Below, piece after piece: positions 8,513 through 15,947 of a stretch of DNA of 64,000 nt; within the stretch, counting starts at the first letter, position 1; every line of letters begins with the position of its first letter. Below the pieces are notes generated by a model that had not been told where the DNA came from, did not search any database, and saw only the letters and a program-made list of their open reading frames with translations. The stretch comes from an uncultured Alphaproteobacteria bacterium (lineage in GTDB: Bacteria; Pseudomonadota; Alphaproteobacteria; HIMB59): positions 50,461-114,460 of the forward strand of contig CACGPP010000004.1 in the NCBI GenBank assembly GCA_902574995.1. Direction: 5' to 3'. The position numbers were made by a program, and so were the translations under genes.

Positions 8513-8536
8513 ATAAGGGAGCAAAGGCTCCCTTAT
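8513..8536. terminator. Bidirectional terminator
   Basis: Perfect 10-bp stem, ATAAGGGAGC and GCTCCCTTAT, with loop AAAG. It lies between convergent gmaS and glx-side units and can act both ways: T-rich sequence (TTATAAAATTTT) follows on the plus strand. It is the only convergent junction in the window with room for such a hairpin. Confidence 0.85.
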
Positions 8537-8546
8537 TTATAAAATT

Positions 8547-9023
8547 TTACTCAACTAACTTAAAGTTCTCGCCCTTAGCGTATGTTCTTTTTAACTGTAC
8601 CAAGGGATGATTAGGTGACATTTGAAACTTAATTAAAAGTTCTCTAGCTAACATATCTCTATCTTGTTGGTTTTTTGGAAGTTTAATCTTCTTTGGTAAA
8701 GTTATCCAAGCGTTTGCATTTCTGTCAAACACAGCAGGGGTATCACCTTCGAAACCCATATGGATGTCCTCTAACCAATTTAAATCATCCCAACCCATAA
8801 TTTCGATATATTGTTTTAGAAATGGCGTTAAGTGCTTATAATCAGGAATTAAGTTAACATCATATCGATAGCCAATATGCTGGCCAATCATTTTTTCTCT
8901 TGATGTTTTAATTTCCTTATCTTTTAATTTAGCCCCACCTACAACTTGATAACCTTTTGACTTAGTAGGTTTTTTTGATTTTGCAGAAGTTGATTTCTTT
9001 TTTGTAACTTTCTTTTTAACCAT
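8547..9023 (-). CDS. Hypothetical protein with lysine-rich N-terminal tail, end of glx operon
   Basis: 158-residue protein. The first ~24 residues are a Lys/Ser/Thr tail (begins MVKKKVTKKKSTSAKSKKPT), followed by a globular part with the stretches YRYDVNLIPDYKHLTPFLKQ, MGWDDLNWLEDIHMG and ARELLIKFQMSPNHPLVQLK. No transmembrane segment. No family recognised. It begins 9 bases after the glxD-like stop and has a GGAGAG Shine-Dalgarno, so it is the last gene of the unit that starts at 14989. The basic tail could bind nucleic acid or an acidic partner; this is inference only. Confidence 0.75.
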   Translation of the reverse strand: MVKKKVTKKKSTSAKSKKPTKSKGYQVVGGAKLKDKEIKTSREKMIGQHIGYRYDVNLIPDYKHLTPFLKQYIEIMGWDDLNWLEDIHMGFEGDTPAVFDRNANAWITLPKKIKLPKNQQDRDMLARELLIKFQMSPNHPLVQLKRTYAKGENFKLVE

Positions 9024-9032
9024 AATACTCTC

Positions 9033-10367
9033 CTAAATTGAGTGGTAGTTATCTACACCTACTGTTAAATCTGTACCAGCTAATGGAACTTTAGCCATTG
9101 CTGATGACTCCATTGTTAATGCAGCTAGATCTTCTGGCTCAAGTGAGTGAATATTTGTCTTACCACATGCTCTTGCTAGCATTTGGCACTCAAGAGTCAT
9201 AGTACTGAGCAAATTATAAACTCTTTCTGCTGCCTCTGTTGGGTCTAATCTACTTCTAAGAACAGGATCCTGTGTGGCCACACCAACTGGACATCTACCA
9301 GTATGACAGTGATAGCAGTAACCTGCCTCCACTCCCATTTCTTTTTCATAATCAGCTTCTGGAATATCTTTGTTACAGTTCAGTGCTACTAATCCAGCTG
9401 TACCGATAGCAATAGCATCTGCCCCAAGAGCTAAGGCTTTAGCCATATCAGCTCCATCTCTAATACCTCCAGCAAATACTAAAGATATTTCACCAGTTTT
9501 TCCCACATCGTCCAAAGCTCTTCTTGCTTCTCTAATTGCACCAATACCAGGAATACCAGTATTAGCTGCTGCAATGTGTGGACCAGCTGCTGTTGAACCT
9601 TCCATAGAGTCTAAAAATATAGAGTCAGGGTCACATTTTGCTGCCATTCTGACATCGTCATAAACTCTTGATGCACCTAACTTCAATTGAATTGGCACTT
9701 GATTGTCAGTTAATTCTCTTAGTTCTTGAACCTTAAGAGCTAAATCGTCCGGTCCCATCCAGTCTGGGTGTCTAGCAGGAGATCTTTGATCAATACCAGC
9801 GGGTAACGATCTCATCTCGGCTACTTGGTCAGTAACTTTCTGGCCCATTAAGTGACCACCCATTCCAACTTTTTGACCTTGGCCAATAAAAACCTCAATG
9901 GCGTCAGCTAATTGAGCATGGTGTGGGTTGAAGCCATACCTGGATTGAATACATTGATAATACCATTTATGAGAGTATCTTCTCTCATCAGGTATCATAC
10001 CCCCTTCTCCAGAGCATGTTGCACTTCCAGCCATTGATGAACCTCTAGCTAAAGCAGTTTTTGCTTCATAAGAAAGAGCACCAAAACTCATACTTGTTAT
10101 GTAAACAGGAATATCAAGTTTGATAGGATTTTTTGCTCTGGGACCTATAATTGTTTCTGTTAGACACTTCTCTCTATAACCTTCAATAACAAATCTTGTT
10201 AATGTGCCTGGTAAAAAAACTAAATCATCCCAATGAGGGATTTTTTTCATTAACGCCATACCACGCATACGATAACGACCAAGTTGTGATTTGATATGAA
10301 TGTCGTCCATTACCTCAGGAGTAAAAATTGAGTTTTGTCCTAATAATTGTGTATTACGTTTTGCCAT
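9033..10367 (-). CDS. glxD: Glutamate-synthase-like FMN domain protein with Fe-S cysteines
   Basis: 444-residue stand-alone homologue of the FMN-binding synthase domain of glutamate synthase (GlxD/MgsC type). The beta/alpha-barrel phosphate-binding part includes FAGGIRDGADMAKALALGAD. It keeps three cysteines in CYHCHTGRCPVGVATQ (Cys351, Cys354, Cys359), the position of the 3Fe-4S ligands of glutamate synthase, though the first spacing is shorter than canonical. The paralogue at 15948 lacks them. It would transfer an amine or ammonia to 2-oxoglutarate together with the GXGXG and amidotransferase subunits encoded just upstream. The ATG overlaps the previous stop (TAATG). Confidence 0.85.
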   Translation of the reverse strand: MAKRNTQLLGQNSIFTPEVMDDIHIKSQLGRYRMRGMALMKKIPHWDDLVFLPGTLTRFVIEGYREKCLTETIIGPRAKNPIKLDIPVYITSMSFGALSYEAKTALARGSSMAGSATCSGEGGMIPDERRYSHKWYYQCIQSRYGFNPHHAQLADAIEVFIGQGQKVGMGGHLMGQKVTDQVAEMRSLPAGIDQRSPARHPDWMGPDDLALKVQELRELTDNQVPIQLKLGASRVYDDVRMAAKCDPDSIFLDSMEGSTAAGPHIAAANTGIPGIGAIREARRALDDVGKTGEISLVFAGGIRDGADMAKALALGADAIAIGTAGLVALNCNKDIPEADYEKEMGVEAGYCYHCHTGRCPVGVATQDPVLRSRLDPTEAAERVYNLLSTMTLECQMLARACGKTNIHSLEPEDLAALTMESSAMAKVPLAGTDLTVGVDNYHSI

Positions 10368-11203
10368 TAGCCTAATATTCCTTTCTTTTCTGCTGGCTCT
10401 AGATTGTCATAATTCCAGAGCATTCTTCCTGCAACGTATTTCTTAAATTTTGAGGCTGGGACCTTGCAATCAATCTCAGCATTTTTAATTTTTTGTTCTA
10501 GCCATCTAACCTCGTGCTCATTCATTTCACCAGGTACGCAGTCTGTTCCAAGCGAATGAGGTTCTCCTCCTACAAAAATGATTCCATCATACATTGAGTC
10601 ACCCATGTTTGCGTTTACATCACCACAAACGATAATTCTTCCTCTTTGCATCATAAATCCAGTGTAAGCTCCAGCATTTCCGCCAATAAGAATAGTGCCA
10701 CCTTTCATATCAATTCCAGTTCTTGCACCAGCATCGCCTTTAACTATAAGGTCACCGCCTCTAAGAGCAGCTCCAAAACAAGATCCTGCATTGTTTTCAA
10801 CAACAACTTTTCCTGACATCATATTTTCAGCACATGACCAACCAACTCTTCCGTTAACTCTCACTGTTGGTCCATCGATACAACCGATACCAAAATAACC
10901 TAAACTACCCTCAAAGATTAAGTTTAACTTATTTAGAATTCCCACACCAAGTGAATGTTTTGCACCAGGGTTTTTAATAACTATAGACCCATATCCCTTT
11001 CGAATTGCATCTCTAATTTTTTGATTCAATTCATGAGCATCAATGCCTTCACAATCAATGGAGGTTCTTTTATTAAAATCAACTTCGTGATTACCGTAGT
11101 AGGTATAATTTTCTTCTTCTGTTACTTCAAAATATAATTTTTGCGATCTACCTGATAAATTTTCATCATCAAAAGCAGTAGTTCTTTTTGTTATGCCTGC
11201 CAT
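10367..11203 (-). CDS. glxC: GXGXG-domain subunit of a glutamate-synthase-like complex
   Basis: 278-residue protein matching the C-terminal beta-helix domain of glutamate synthase, as a separate subunit (GlxC/MgsB type). Repeated GG/GxG turns are obvious: VNGRVGWSCAENMMSG, AGARTGIDMKGGTILIGGNA and GGEPHSLGTDC. It is about 50 residues longer than the paralogue at 17267, with extra sequence at both ends. In glutamate synthase this domain is structural and supports the FMN barrel. It overlaps the upstream amidotransferase gene by 13 bases and the downstream gene by 1, showing tight translational coupling. The amine handled by this triad is not known. Confidence 0.85.
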   Translation of the reverse strand: MAGITKRTTAFDDENLSGRSQKLYFEVTEEENYTYYGNHEVDFNKRTSIDCEGIDAHELNQKIRDAIRKGYGSIVIKNPGAKHSLGVGILNKLNLIFEGSLGYFGIGCIDGPTVRVNGRVGWSCAENMMSGKVVVENNAGSCFGAALRGGDLIVKGDAGARTGIDMKGGTILIGGNAGAYTGFMMQRGRIIVCGDVNANMGDSMYDGIIFVGGEPHSLGTDCVPGEMNEHEVRWLEQKIKNAEIDCKVPASKFKKYVAGRMLWNYDNLEPAEKKGILG

Positions 11204-12132
11204 ACTTTTACCTCCGCTTCATAAGGGTCATATGTTTTAATTTCGTGAGGAAATATATTCCTAATTGCAACTTCCTCTGATGCACATGCTACGATGTCTT
11301 TACTTTCGTAGATTACCATTGGCTTAGCGGCCATATGGTCTTTTGCCATTCCCAACTGATCCTTTGTTGCTACAACATATGTAAAAACTCCATCGAGCTC
11401 ATCCAAGCTATCATGCATAGCTTTTTCTAGTTCAATGCCGTTAGCCATCTTATCAGCTATATAGACAGCAATTATTTCTGAGTCACAATTTGAATTAAAC
11501 CTGTAACCTTTTCTTTCAAGTACTCTTCGATTGCCCCAATAATTAGTCAATTGACCATTATGAACAACTGACACATCCTCAAAAGGGAAAGCCCAATAAG
11601 GGTGTGCAGATTTAATATCTACATCAGACTCGGTAGCCATCCTTGTATGGCCAATACCGTGGGTACCCATAAATTTATCAAGGCCATATTGATTGGATAC
11701 AGTATTTGCATCGCCTAAGTCTTTAATGAGTTCAAGGCCCTTACCAATTGATAAAATTTCAGTTTTTTCGACTGTTTCTATCTCAGTAGCCAAATCTGTG
11801 AGGTCACCTTTAAAATCAAATATATATCTGAAAGCGTATGGGGTGCTGGAGCTTTCTTTTGTTACTTTAGCACCATGTTTTTTTAAAATAGAGTCGACAG
11901 CATTTTTTCTATTTTTTAAATCAGCAGGTGAGTCGACAGTTGCATTTACCTTTTCAGCCTCGTTTTCAGATATTTTAAATCTCATTACAAAGCCTTTTTT
12001 TAAAGGTGTTCCGTACATAGCATATCCTGTTGAGTCAGGTCCCCTATGTTTAAGACCTTGTAACATAAGGCCCATTTGTTCACCAACGTTGACTGTCTTC
12101 TTTTTATTTATAACTCCAGCTATTCCACACAT
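11191..12132 (-). CDS. glxB: Class II glutamine amidotransferase subunit (GlxB/MgsA-like)
   Basis: 313-residue Ntn-type amidotransferase. It begins MCGIAGVI, so Cys2 becomes the N-terminal nucleophile after Met removal. Further family motifs are RGPDSTGYA, GIGHTRMATES and VVHNGQLTNYWG. In glutamate synthase this domain releases ammonia from glutamine; in N-methylglutamate synthase the equivalent subunit releases methylamine from gamma-glutamylmethylamide. Here it sits directly after a GS-family ligase and before GXGXG and FMN subunits, forming a complete triad parallel to mgsABC at 15948-18831. It could process the gamma-glutamyl product of the 12152 ligase. Start chosen because Cys must be residue 2. 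Confidence 0.87.
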   Translation of the reverse strand: MCGIAGVINKKKTVNVGEQMGLMLQGLKHRGPDSTGYAMYGTPLKKGFVMRFKISENEAEKVNATVDSPADLKNRKNAVDSILKKHGAKVTKESSSTPYAFRYIFDFKGDLTDLATEIETVEKTEILSIGKGLELIKDLGDANTVSNQYGLDKFMGTHGIGHTRMATESDVDIKSAHPYWAFPFEDVSVVHNGQLTNYWGNRRVLERKGYRFNSNCDSEIIAVYIADKMANGIELEKAMHDSLDELDGVFTYVVATKDQLGMAKDHMAAKPMVIYESKDIVACASEEVAIRNIFPHEIKTYDPYEAEVKVWQA

Positions 12133-12151
12133 ACTTTTCTCCTATCTTATC

Positions 12152-13621
12152 TTATGGTAAGCAATCTAGGTATTTATCGAGATCCCATTGAGTCGGAGTT
12201 GCTAAAAATTCTTCCCACTCATCTCTTTTATACTCCATAAACACTTTCATCATGTCACCTGGTAGAGCATCTTGTATTACCTTGTCGGTTTCTAATCGAT
12301 CTAATGCCTCACCAAGAGTCATTGGTAATTTTTCAACTTGCTTACCAGCTTTCATTTGTTCATACATATTTTGTTGTTCAGGTTTACCTGGATCCATTTT
12401 CTTTGAAATACCATGGTCGAATGCTTTCAACAGACCGCTTCCCATTAAGTATGGGTTGTGGGCTGAATCAACTGATCGATATTCAAATCTACCAGGGGCA
12501 GATACCCTTAAACCACAGGTTCTGTTTTGATATCCCCAGTCCGCATAAACTGGAGCCCAAAAACCTGTATCCCAAAGTCTTCTATATGAATTCACAGTTG
12601 AGGAACCCAAGGCTGTTAAAGCAGGAAGGTGTTCCATGACACCGCCGATTGCTTGAAGGCCTATTTTTCCAGGAATTCTTCTATCTTTCCCGTCTGGCAT
12701 AAAGACATTTGTACCTCCCCTACGGTGATGAAATACATTTTCCATACCTGGGATAGTCTTGTTACCACATGGTATTAATTCATCTTTTCCGCCCTTCCAG
12801 AGTGAAATATTTGTGTGACAACCAGAAGCAGACACGCCAACAAATGGTTTACTCAGAAAACAAGCAATCAAATTAAATTCTCTTGCTACTTGAGCACAGA
12901 TTTGTCTGTAAGTTGATAACCTGTCAGCGTTTCTAACAACATCATCGTAGTTGAAATTTAGTTCTAATTGTCCAGGCGCGTCCTCATGGTCACCTTGGAT
13001 AATGTCCAAACCCATTGCGCGTGAATACTCAATTACTTTCATGTAAACAGGTCTTAATGATTCAAATTGATCAATGTGATAGCAGTAGGGTTTAGAGAAA
13101 CCTGAACCAGTCGGTGAACCATCTTCGTTTTTTGTTAACCACATCATTTCAGGTTCTGTCCCTGCTCGTAATTCTAGTTTGTGTTTCTTTTTAAATTCTT
13201 CGTGGGCTCTTTTTAAGTTACCTCTGCAATCAGATGTAAGATATCCACCAGGATCTTTTTCTTCTTCCCTGTTTCTAAAACAAGTACAAAAAACTCTGGC
13301 AATTCTTTTATCCCAAGGAATTTGAACAAATGTTTCTGGATCAGGTATACCCACTAATTCGTGGGCCTCTGGTCCATAACCTATGTAATCACCATGTCTA
13401 TTTGTAAATAGATTAGCAGTAGCTCCATAAACTAATTGGAAACCTTTATTAGCTACACTCTCCCAATGATCTGCAGGAACACCTTTACCTACAATTCTAC
13501 CTGTAACAGAAATAAATTGATAATAAATGTACTCAATTCCTAATTTATCAATTTTTTTTCTAACTTGTTTTATATAGTCTTGTCTCTTTTTATCCTTAAC
13601 GTACGTTTCTAGCGCTGTCAT
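12152..13621 (-). CDS. Second glutamine-synthetase-family ligase linked to glx triad
   Basis: 489-residue GS-fold protein, about 50 residues longer than the gmaS product. Key blocks: EPEMMWL, GDHEDAPGQLELNF, SGCHTNISLW, STVNSYRRL, YQNRTCGLRV and RFEYRSVDSAHNPYL. It has the catalytic Glu/His pattern but departs from canonical NGQFE and NNRT. An insertion around residues 285-320 (FHHRRGGTNVFMPDGKDRR) looks like a substrate-loop extension. It is followed 19 bases later by the glxBCD-like triad and preceded by a FAD oxidase. Either this or the gene at 6630 is the physiological GmaS; more likely it glutamylates a different amine. A GGAGGAGG Shine-Dalgarno lies just before the ATG. Confidence 0.82.
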   Translation of the reverse strand: MTALETYVKDKKRQDYIKQVRKKIDKLGIEYIYYQFISVTGRIVGKGVPADHWESVANKGFQLVYGATANLFTNRHGDYIGYGPEAHELVGIPDPETFVQIPWDKRIARVFCTCFRNREEEKDPGGYLTSDCRGNLKRAHEEFKKKHKLELRAGTEPEMMWLTKNEDGSPTGSGFSKPYCYHIDQFESLRPVYMKVIEYSRAMGLDIIQGDHEDAPGQLELNFNYDDVVRNADRLSTYRQICAQVAREFNLIACFLSKPFVGVSASGCHTNISLWKGGKDELIPCGNKTIPGMENVFHHRRGGTNVFMPDGKDRRIPGKIGLQAIGGVMEHLPALTALGSSTVNSYRRLWDTGFWAPVYADWGYQNRTCGLRVSAPGRFEYRSVDSAHNPYLMGSGLLKAFDHGISKKMDPGKPEQQNMYEQMKAGKQVEKLPMTLGEALDRLETDKVIQDALPGDMMKVFMEYKRDEWEEFLATPTQWDLDKYLDCLP

Positions 13622-13642
13622 TTTATTCCTCCTCCTTTTACA

Positions 13643-14989
13643 TCAACTCCAAGGGAACGGGCTCTTTGAAACCGGATGTAACTTCCCTTCTTCATAACGA
13701 GAAAATCTAAAAGGTTCTAGAATTTCAGATTTCTCACCAAGTAACTCATTAGATACAAGATCTCCTAACCCAGCCATTTTGTATCCATGGTTAGCATCAG
13801 CTATAATATATACGTTTTCTCTGTATTGGTCGAATACAGGAAAACGATCTGGAGTAACACAGCCAATACCGCCAGCTTTTTGCTTCTTGTATTTAGCGTG
13901 ACATCCATCAAATTGCTTTTGGCAAAAAGCCAAAGCTGAGGTCCATTTATCCTCAAAAGAAGCTCTTGGTTGAAACTCATCTGAGTCATGACCATAAGGA
14001 TCAAGACTTATATCGTTAACAGGTTTATTTATGTCATATGGAGAGGAACCACCTTGTATACCATCTCTGTAGACATCGGGCTTATAGTAAAAACCCCACA
14101 TAACATTTTCATGTATAACATCACCTGTTTTATTTGAGACAAGTGTGGCTTCTGTATCAACATGAATAACTGGGTACTCTGTTCCGTTTGCTGTTTTATA
14201 ACTTCTTGGGTCAACTTCCAACTCACCCTCTTCAAGTGCCATGTATGACCACATAGGTATATCATCAGTAAATGAACCATCAGGTTTTTTTATTTTAACG
14301 GTGTTAGGTAATTCTAAAATTTCCCAGAATTTTCTTACCCATGGACCAGCCGCAACAACTAATTGAGTGCATTCAATTTTACCCTCTGATGTTTCTACAG
14401 CCGAAACTGCTCCGCTACCATTAGAAGAAATTAAATTGTTAACAGTCACACCTTCTAAAACTTTTGCTCCAGCCGATACTGCTAACTTATGAAAGCCCTC
14501 TATGGCTCCTCTATTAGCTCCATATCCTGTTTTCTTTTCGTGTAAAACTGAAGTGATGCCTTGAGCTTGCCAATCTGGCAACATGTCTTTCATATACTTA
14601 TCACAATCTGATGCTCCTTCGATAAACTCGGAGTCAAATCCTATTTCTTTTTGCTGCTCATAAACTTCAGACATGCCTTCTTGCATTAGCTCGGAGTTGA
14701 TCTGCATGTAGCCAACTGGCTTGTAAGTTAAAGCCTCAGCATTCTCATTCCAAACATTTACAGAATGAGCCATTAGCCTTCTCATTGCAGGCTGGTAGTA
14801 GTTGTTCCTTACAATTCCACATGCAACACCACTTGCTCCATTTGCAACTTTGGATTTTTCCAAAACGACTACAGAATTTTCTTTGAGTTGGCCCTTACTG
14901 GATAATTTTTTACAAAGATGCCATGCAGTGCTCAGGCCGTGAATTCCAGCCCCGATTATTAAATAGTCACATTTAGTAGGTAAGCTCAT
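13643..14989 (-). CDS. DAO-family FAD oxidoreductase (single-chain sarcosine-oxidase-like)
   Basis: 448-residue flavoprotein of the D-amino-acid/sarcosine oxidase fold. The N-terminal FAD site is YLIIGAGIHGLSTAW. The C-terminal FAD-closing region is YIIADANHGYKMAGLGDLV. I start at the ATG encoding MSLPTKC because GGAGG lies upstream; a longer frame to 15046 runs through the operator region and is unlikely. It lacks GcvT, Fer2 or other added domains, unlike MgdC. Such enzymes oxidise secondary amines or N-alkyl amino acids. It is first in the unit with the GS ligase and glx triad, with an IclR-type operator 57 bases upstream, so it may oxidise the N-substituted glutamate made by that triad. 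Confidence 0.8.
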   Translation of the reverse strand: MSLPTKCDYLIIGAGIHGLSTAWHLCKKLSSKGQLKENSVVVLEKSKVANGASGVACGIVRNNYYQPAMRRLMAHSVNVWNENAEALTYKPVGYMQINSELMQEGMSEVYEQQKEIGFDSEFIEGASDCDKYMKDMLPDWQAQGITSVLHEKKTGYGANRGAIEGFHKLAVSAGAKVLEGVTVNNLISSNGSGAVSAVETSEGKIECTQLVVAAGPWVRKFWEILELPNTVKIKKPDGSFTDDIPMWSYMALEEGELEVDPRSYKTANGTEYPVIHVDTEATLVSNKTGDVIHENVMWGFYYKPDVYRDGIQGGSSPYDINKPVNDISLDPYGHDSDEFQPRASFEDKWTSALAFCQKQFDGCHAKYKKQKAGGIGCVTPDRFPVFDQYRENVYIIADANHGYKMAGLGDLVSNELLGEKSEILEPFRFSRYEEGKLHPVSKSPFPWS

Positions 14990-15045
14990 TATTTTAGTAA
15001 CCTCCAAGCAACTATATTTTGTCTGCGAGGTATGAAAAAAACACA

Positions 15046-15070
15046 TTTTGTTTCATATTATGAAACAAAA
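15046..15070. promoter_or_regulatory. IclR-type operator, perfect palindrome
   Basis: Perfect 11-bp inverted repeat: TTTTGTTTCAT, spacer ATT, ATGAAACAAAA. It lies 57 bases upstream of the FAD oxidase start and downstream of the iclR gene. Related sites occur at 15893, 24014 and 33350. The IclR protein encoded next to it is the obvious binder, by inference. Confidence 0.8.
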
Positions 15071-15106
15071 TTTTTACAAAAATCTATTATTTATCAACAA
15101 TAATCT

Positions 15107-15877
15107 TCAATTGGCAACAATTAATCGAGAAATTTTAATCGAGGCAGATTGAAGGAGATCAACATAATCCATCATAGTTTTTGGGTTTAAGATATTTTTA
15201 CTACCTGATAGAGCGATTCCTGCAAATGATCTTTTATCTTTGTCTAAAATAGCGACTCCTATTCCATAAGAGTTTTCAAAAGCTTCTCCATGATTAAGCG
15301 CATAACCGTTAGTTCTAATTTTGCCAAGTTGTCTTTTTAAATCATTTAAATTTGTAATTGTATTGTTTGTGTGAGGATAAAAATTATAACTTCTATAAAT
15401 CGTTGCAATTTCATTTTCAGGTCTGTACGCAAGCATGACTTTTCCTAAAGCACAGCAATGAGCGTCAAGTCTCATTCTAAAAGTTCTAATAGTTGCATCA
15501 TCATTGTTGTCAGAGATTTTATCGGAATGAACTATTTGAGAGCCTTCAAGCATTGCCAAATATGTAATTAAATTCGTTTTACTAGAGACCTCTTTTAGAA
15601 TTTCTTTAGAAGTCTCAGAAATTGACTGAAGATAATCTGAGGTTTCTCCAAATTGAAAAGCTTTATGACCCATAGTGTATGTATTTGAACCAGTATTTTT
15701 ATGGATATAACCAAGTTGAGATAAAACAGACAATAGTCTAAATGTAGTTGTTCTAGATAAAACTGCTTTTCTAGAAATATTTGATGCCTTCAACGGGAAA
15801 ATTGATTTTGATAAAATTTCAAGAATTTTAAAAGATTTTTCCAGAGACTTATTTATATATTTTAAATCTTGTTGCAA
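15107..15877 (-). CDS. IclR-family transcriptional regulator
   Basis: 256-residue regulator with an N-terminal winged helix-turn-helix (about residues 8-68; NISRKAVLSRTTTFRLLSVL) and a C-terminal IclR effector-binding domain (about 80-250; CCALGKVMLAY, LNHGEAFENSYGIGVAILD). The start is TTG, supported by GGAGG six bases upstream. IclR proteins bind short palindromes as dimers and respond to a small metabolite. It sits in the middle of the methylamine block, between mgsC and the FAD oxidase. Matching palindromes lie next to its own start and at the promoters of the oxidase unit, tmm/mgd and tmoX. It is probably the local regulator of methylated amine use; activator or repressor cannot be decided. 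Confidence 0.92.
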   Translation of the reverse strand: MQQDLKYINKSLEKSFKILEILSKSIFPLKASNISRKAVLSRTTTFRLLSVLSQLGYIHKNTGSNTYTMGHKAFQFGETSDYLQSISETSKEILKEVSSKTNLITYLAMLEGSQIVHSDKISDNNDDATIRTFRMRLDAHCCALGKVMLAYRPENEIATIYRSYNFYPHTNNTITNLNDLKRQLGKIRTNGYALNHGEAFENSYGIGVAILDKDKRSFAGIALSGSKNILNPKTMMDYVDLLQSASIKISRLIVAN

Positions 15878-15892
15878 AACTGTCCTCCAACC

Positions 15893-15915
15893 AATGTTCC
15901 ACAGAATGAAACATT
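15893..15915. promoter_or_regulatory. IclR-type operator upstream of iclR
   Basis: Imperfect palindrome with halves AATGTTCCACA and AATGAAACATT around one central base (8 of 11 positions symmetric). It starts 16 bases from the TTG start of iclR and next to its GGAGG, so binding could directly block the regulator's own expression. It matches the other three sites in the TGTTyCA core. Confidence 0.7.
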
Positions 15916-15947
15916 ATAGTATAGTTTAAGTAATTAGCAAATAATGG

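Noticed and set aside
12304..12639. 111-residue plus-strand frame inside the GS-family gene
   Set aside because: It is antisense to conserved codons of the ligase and has no family features; a shadow frame.
14990..15046. N-terminal extension of the FAD oxidase
   Set aside because: The extra residues (MCFFHTSQTK...) are unlike the family, run into the operator, and the inner ATG has GGAGG upstream.
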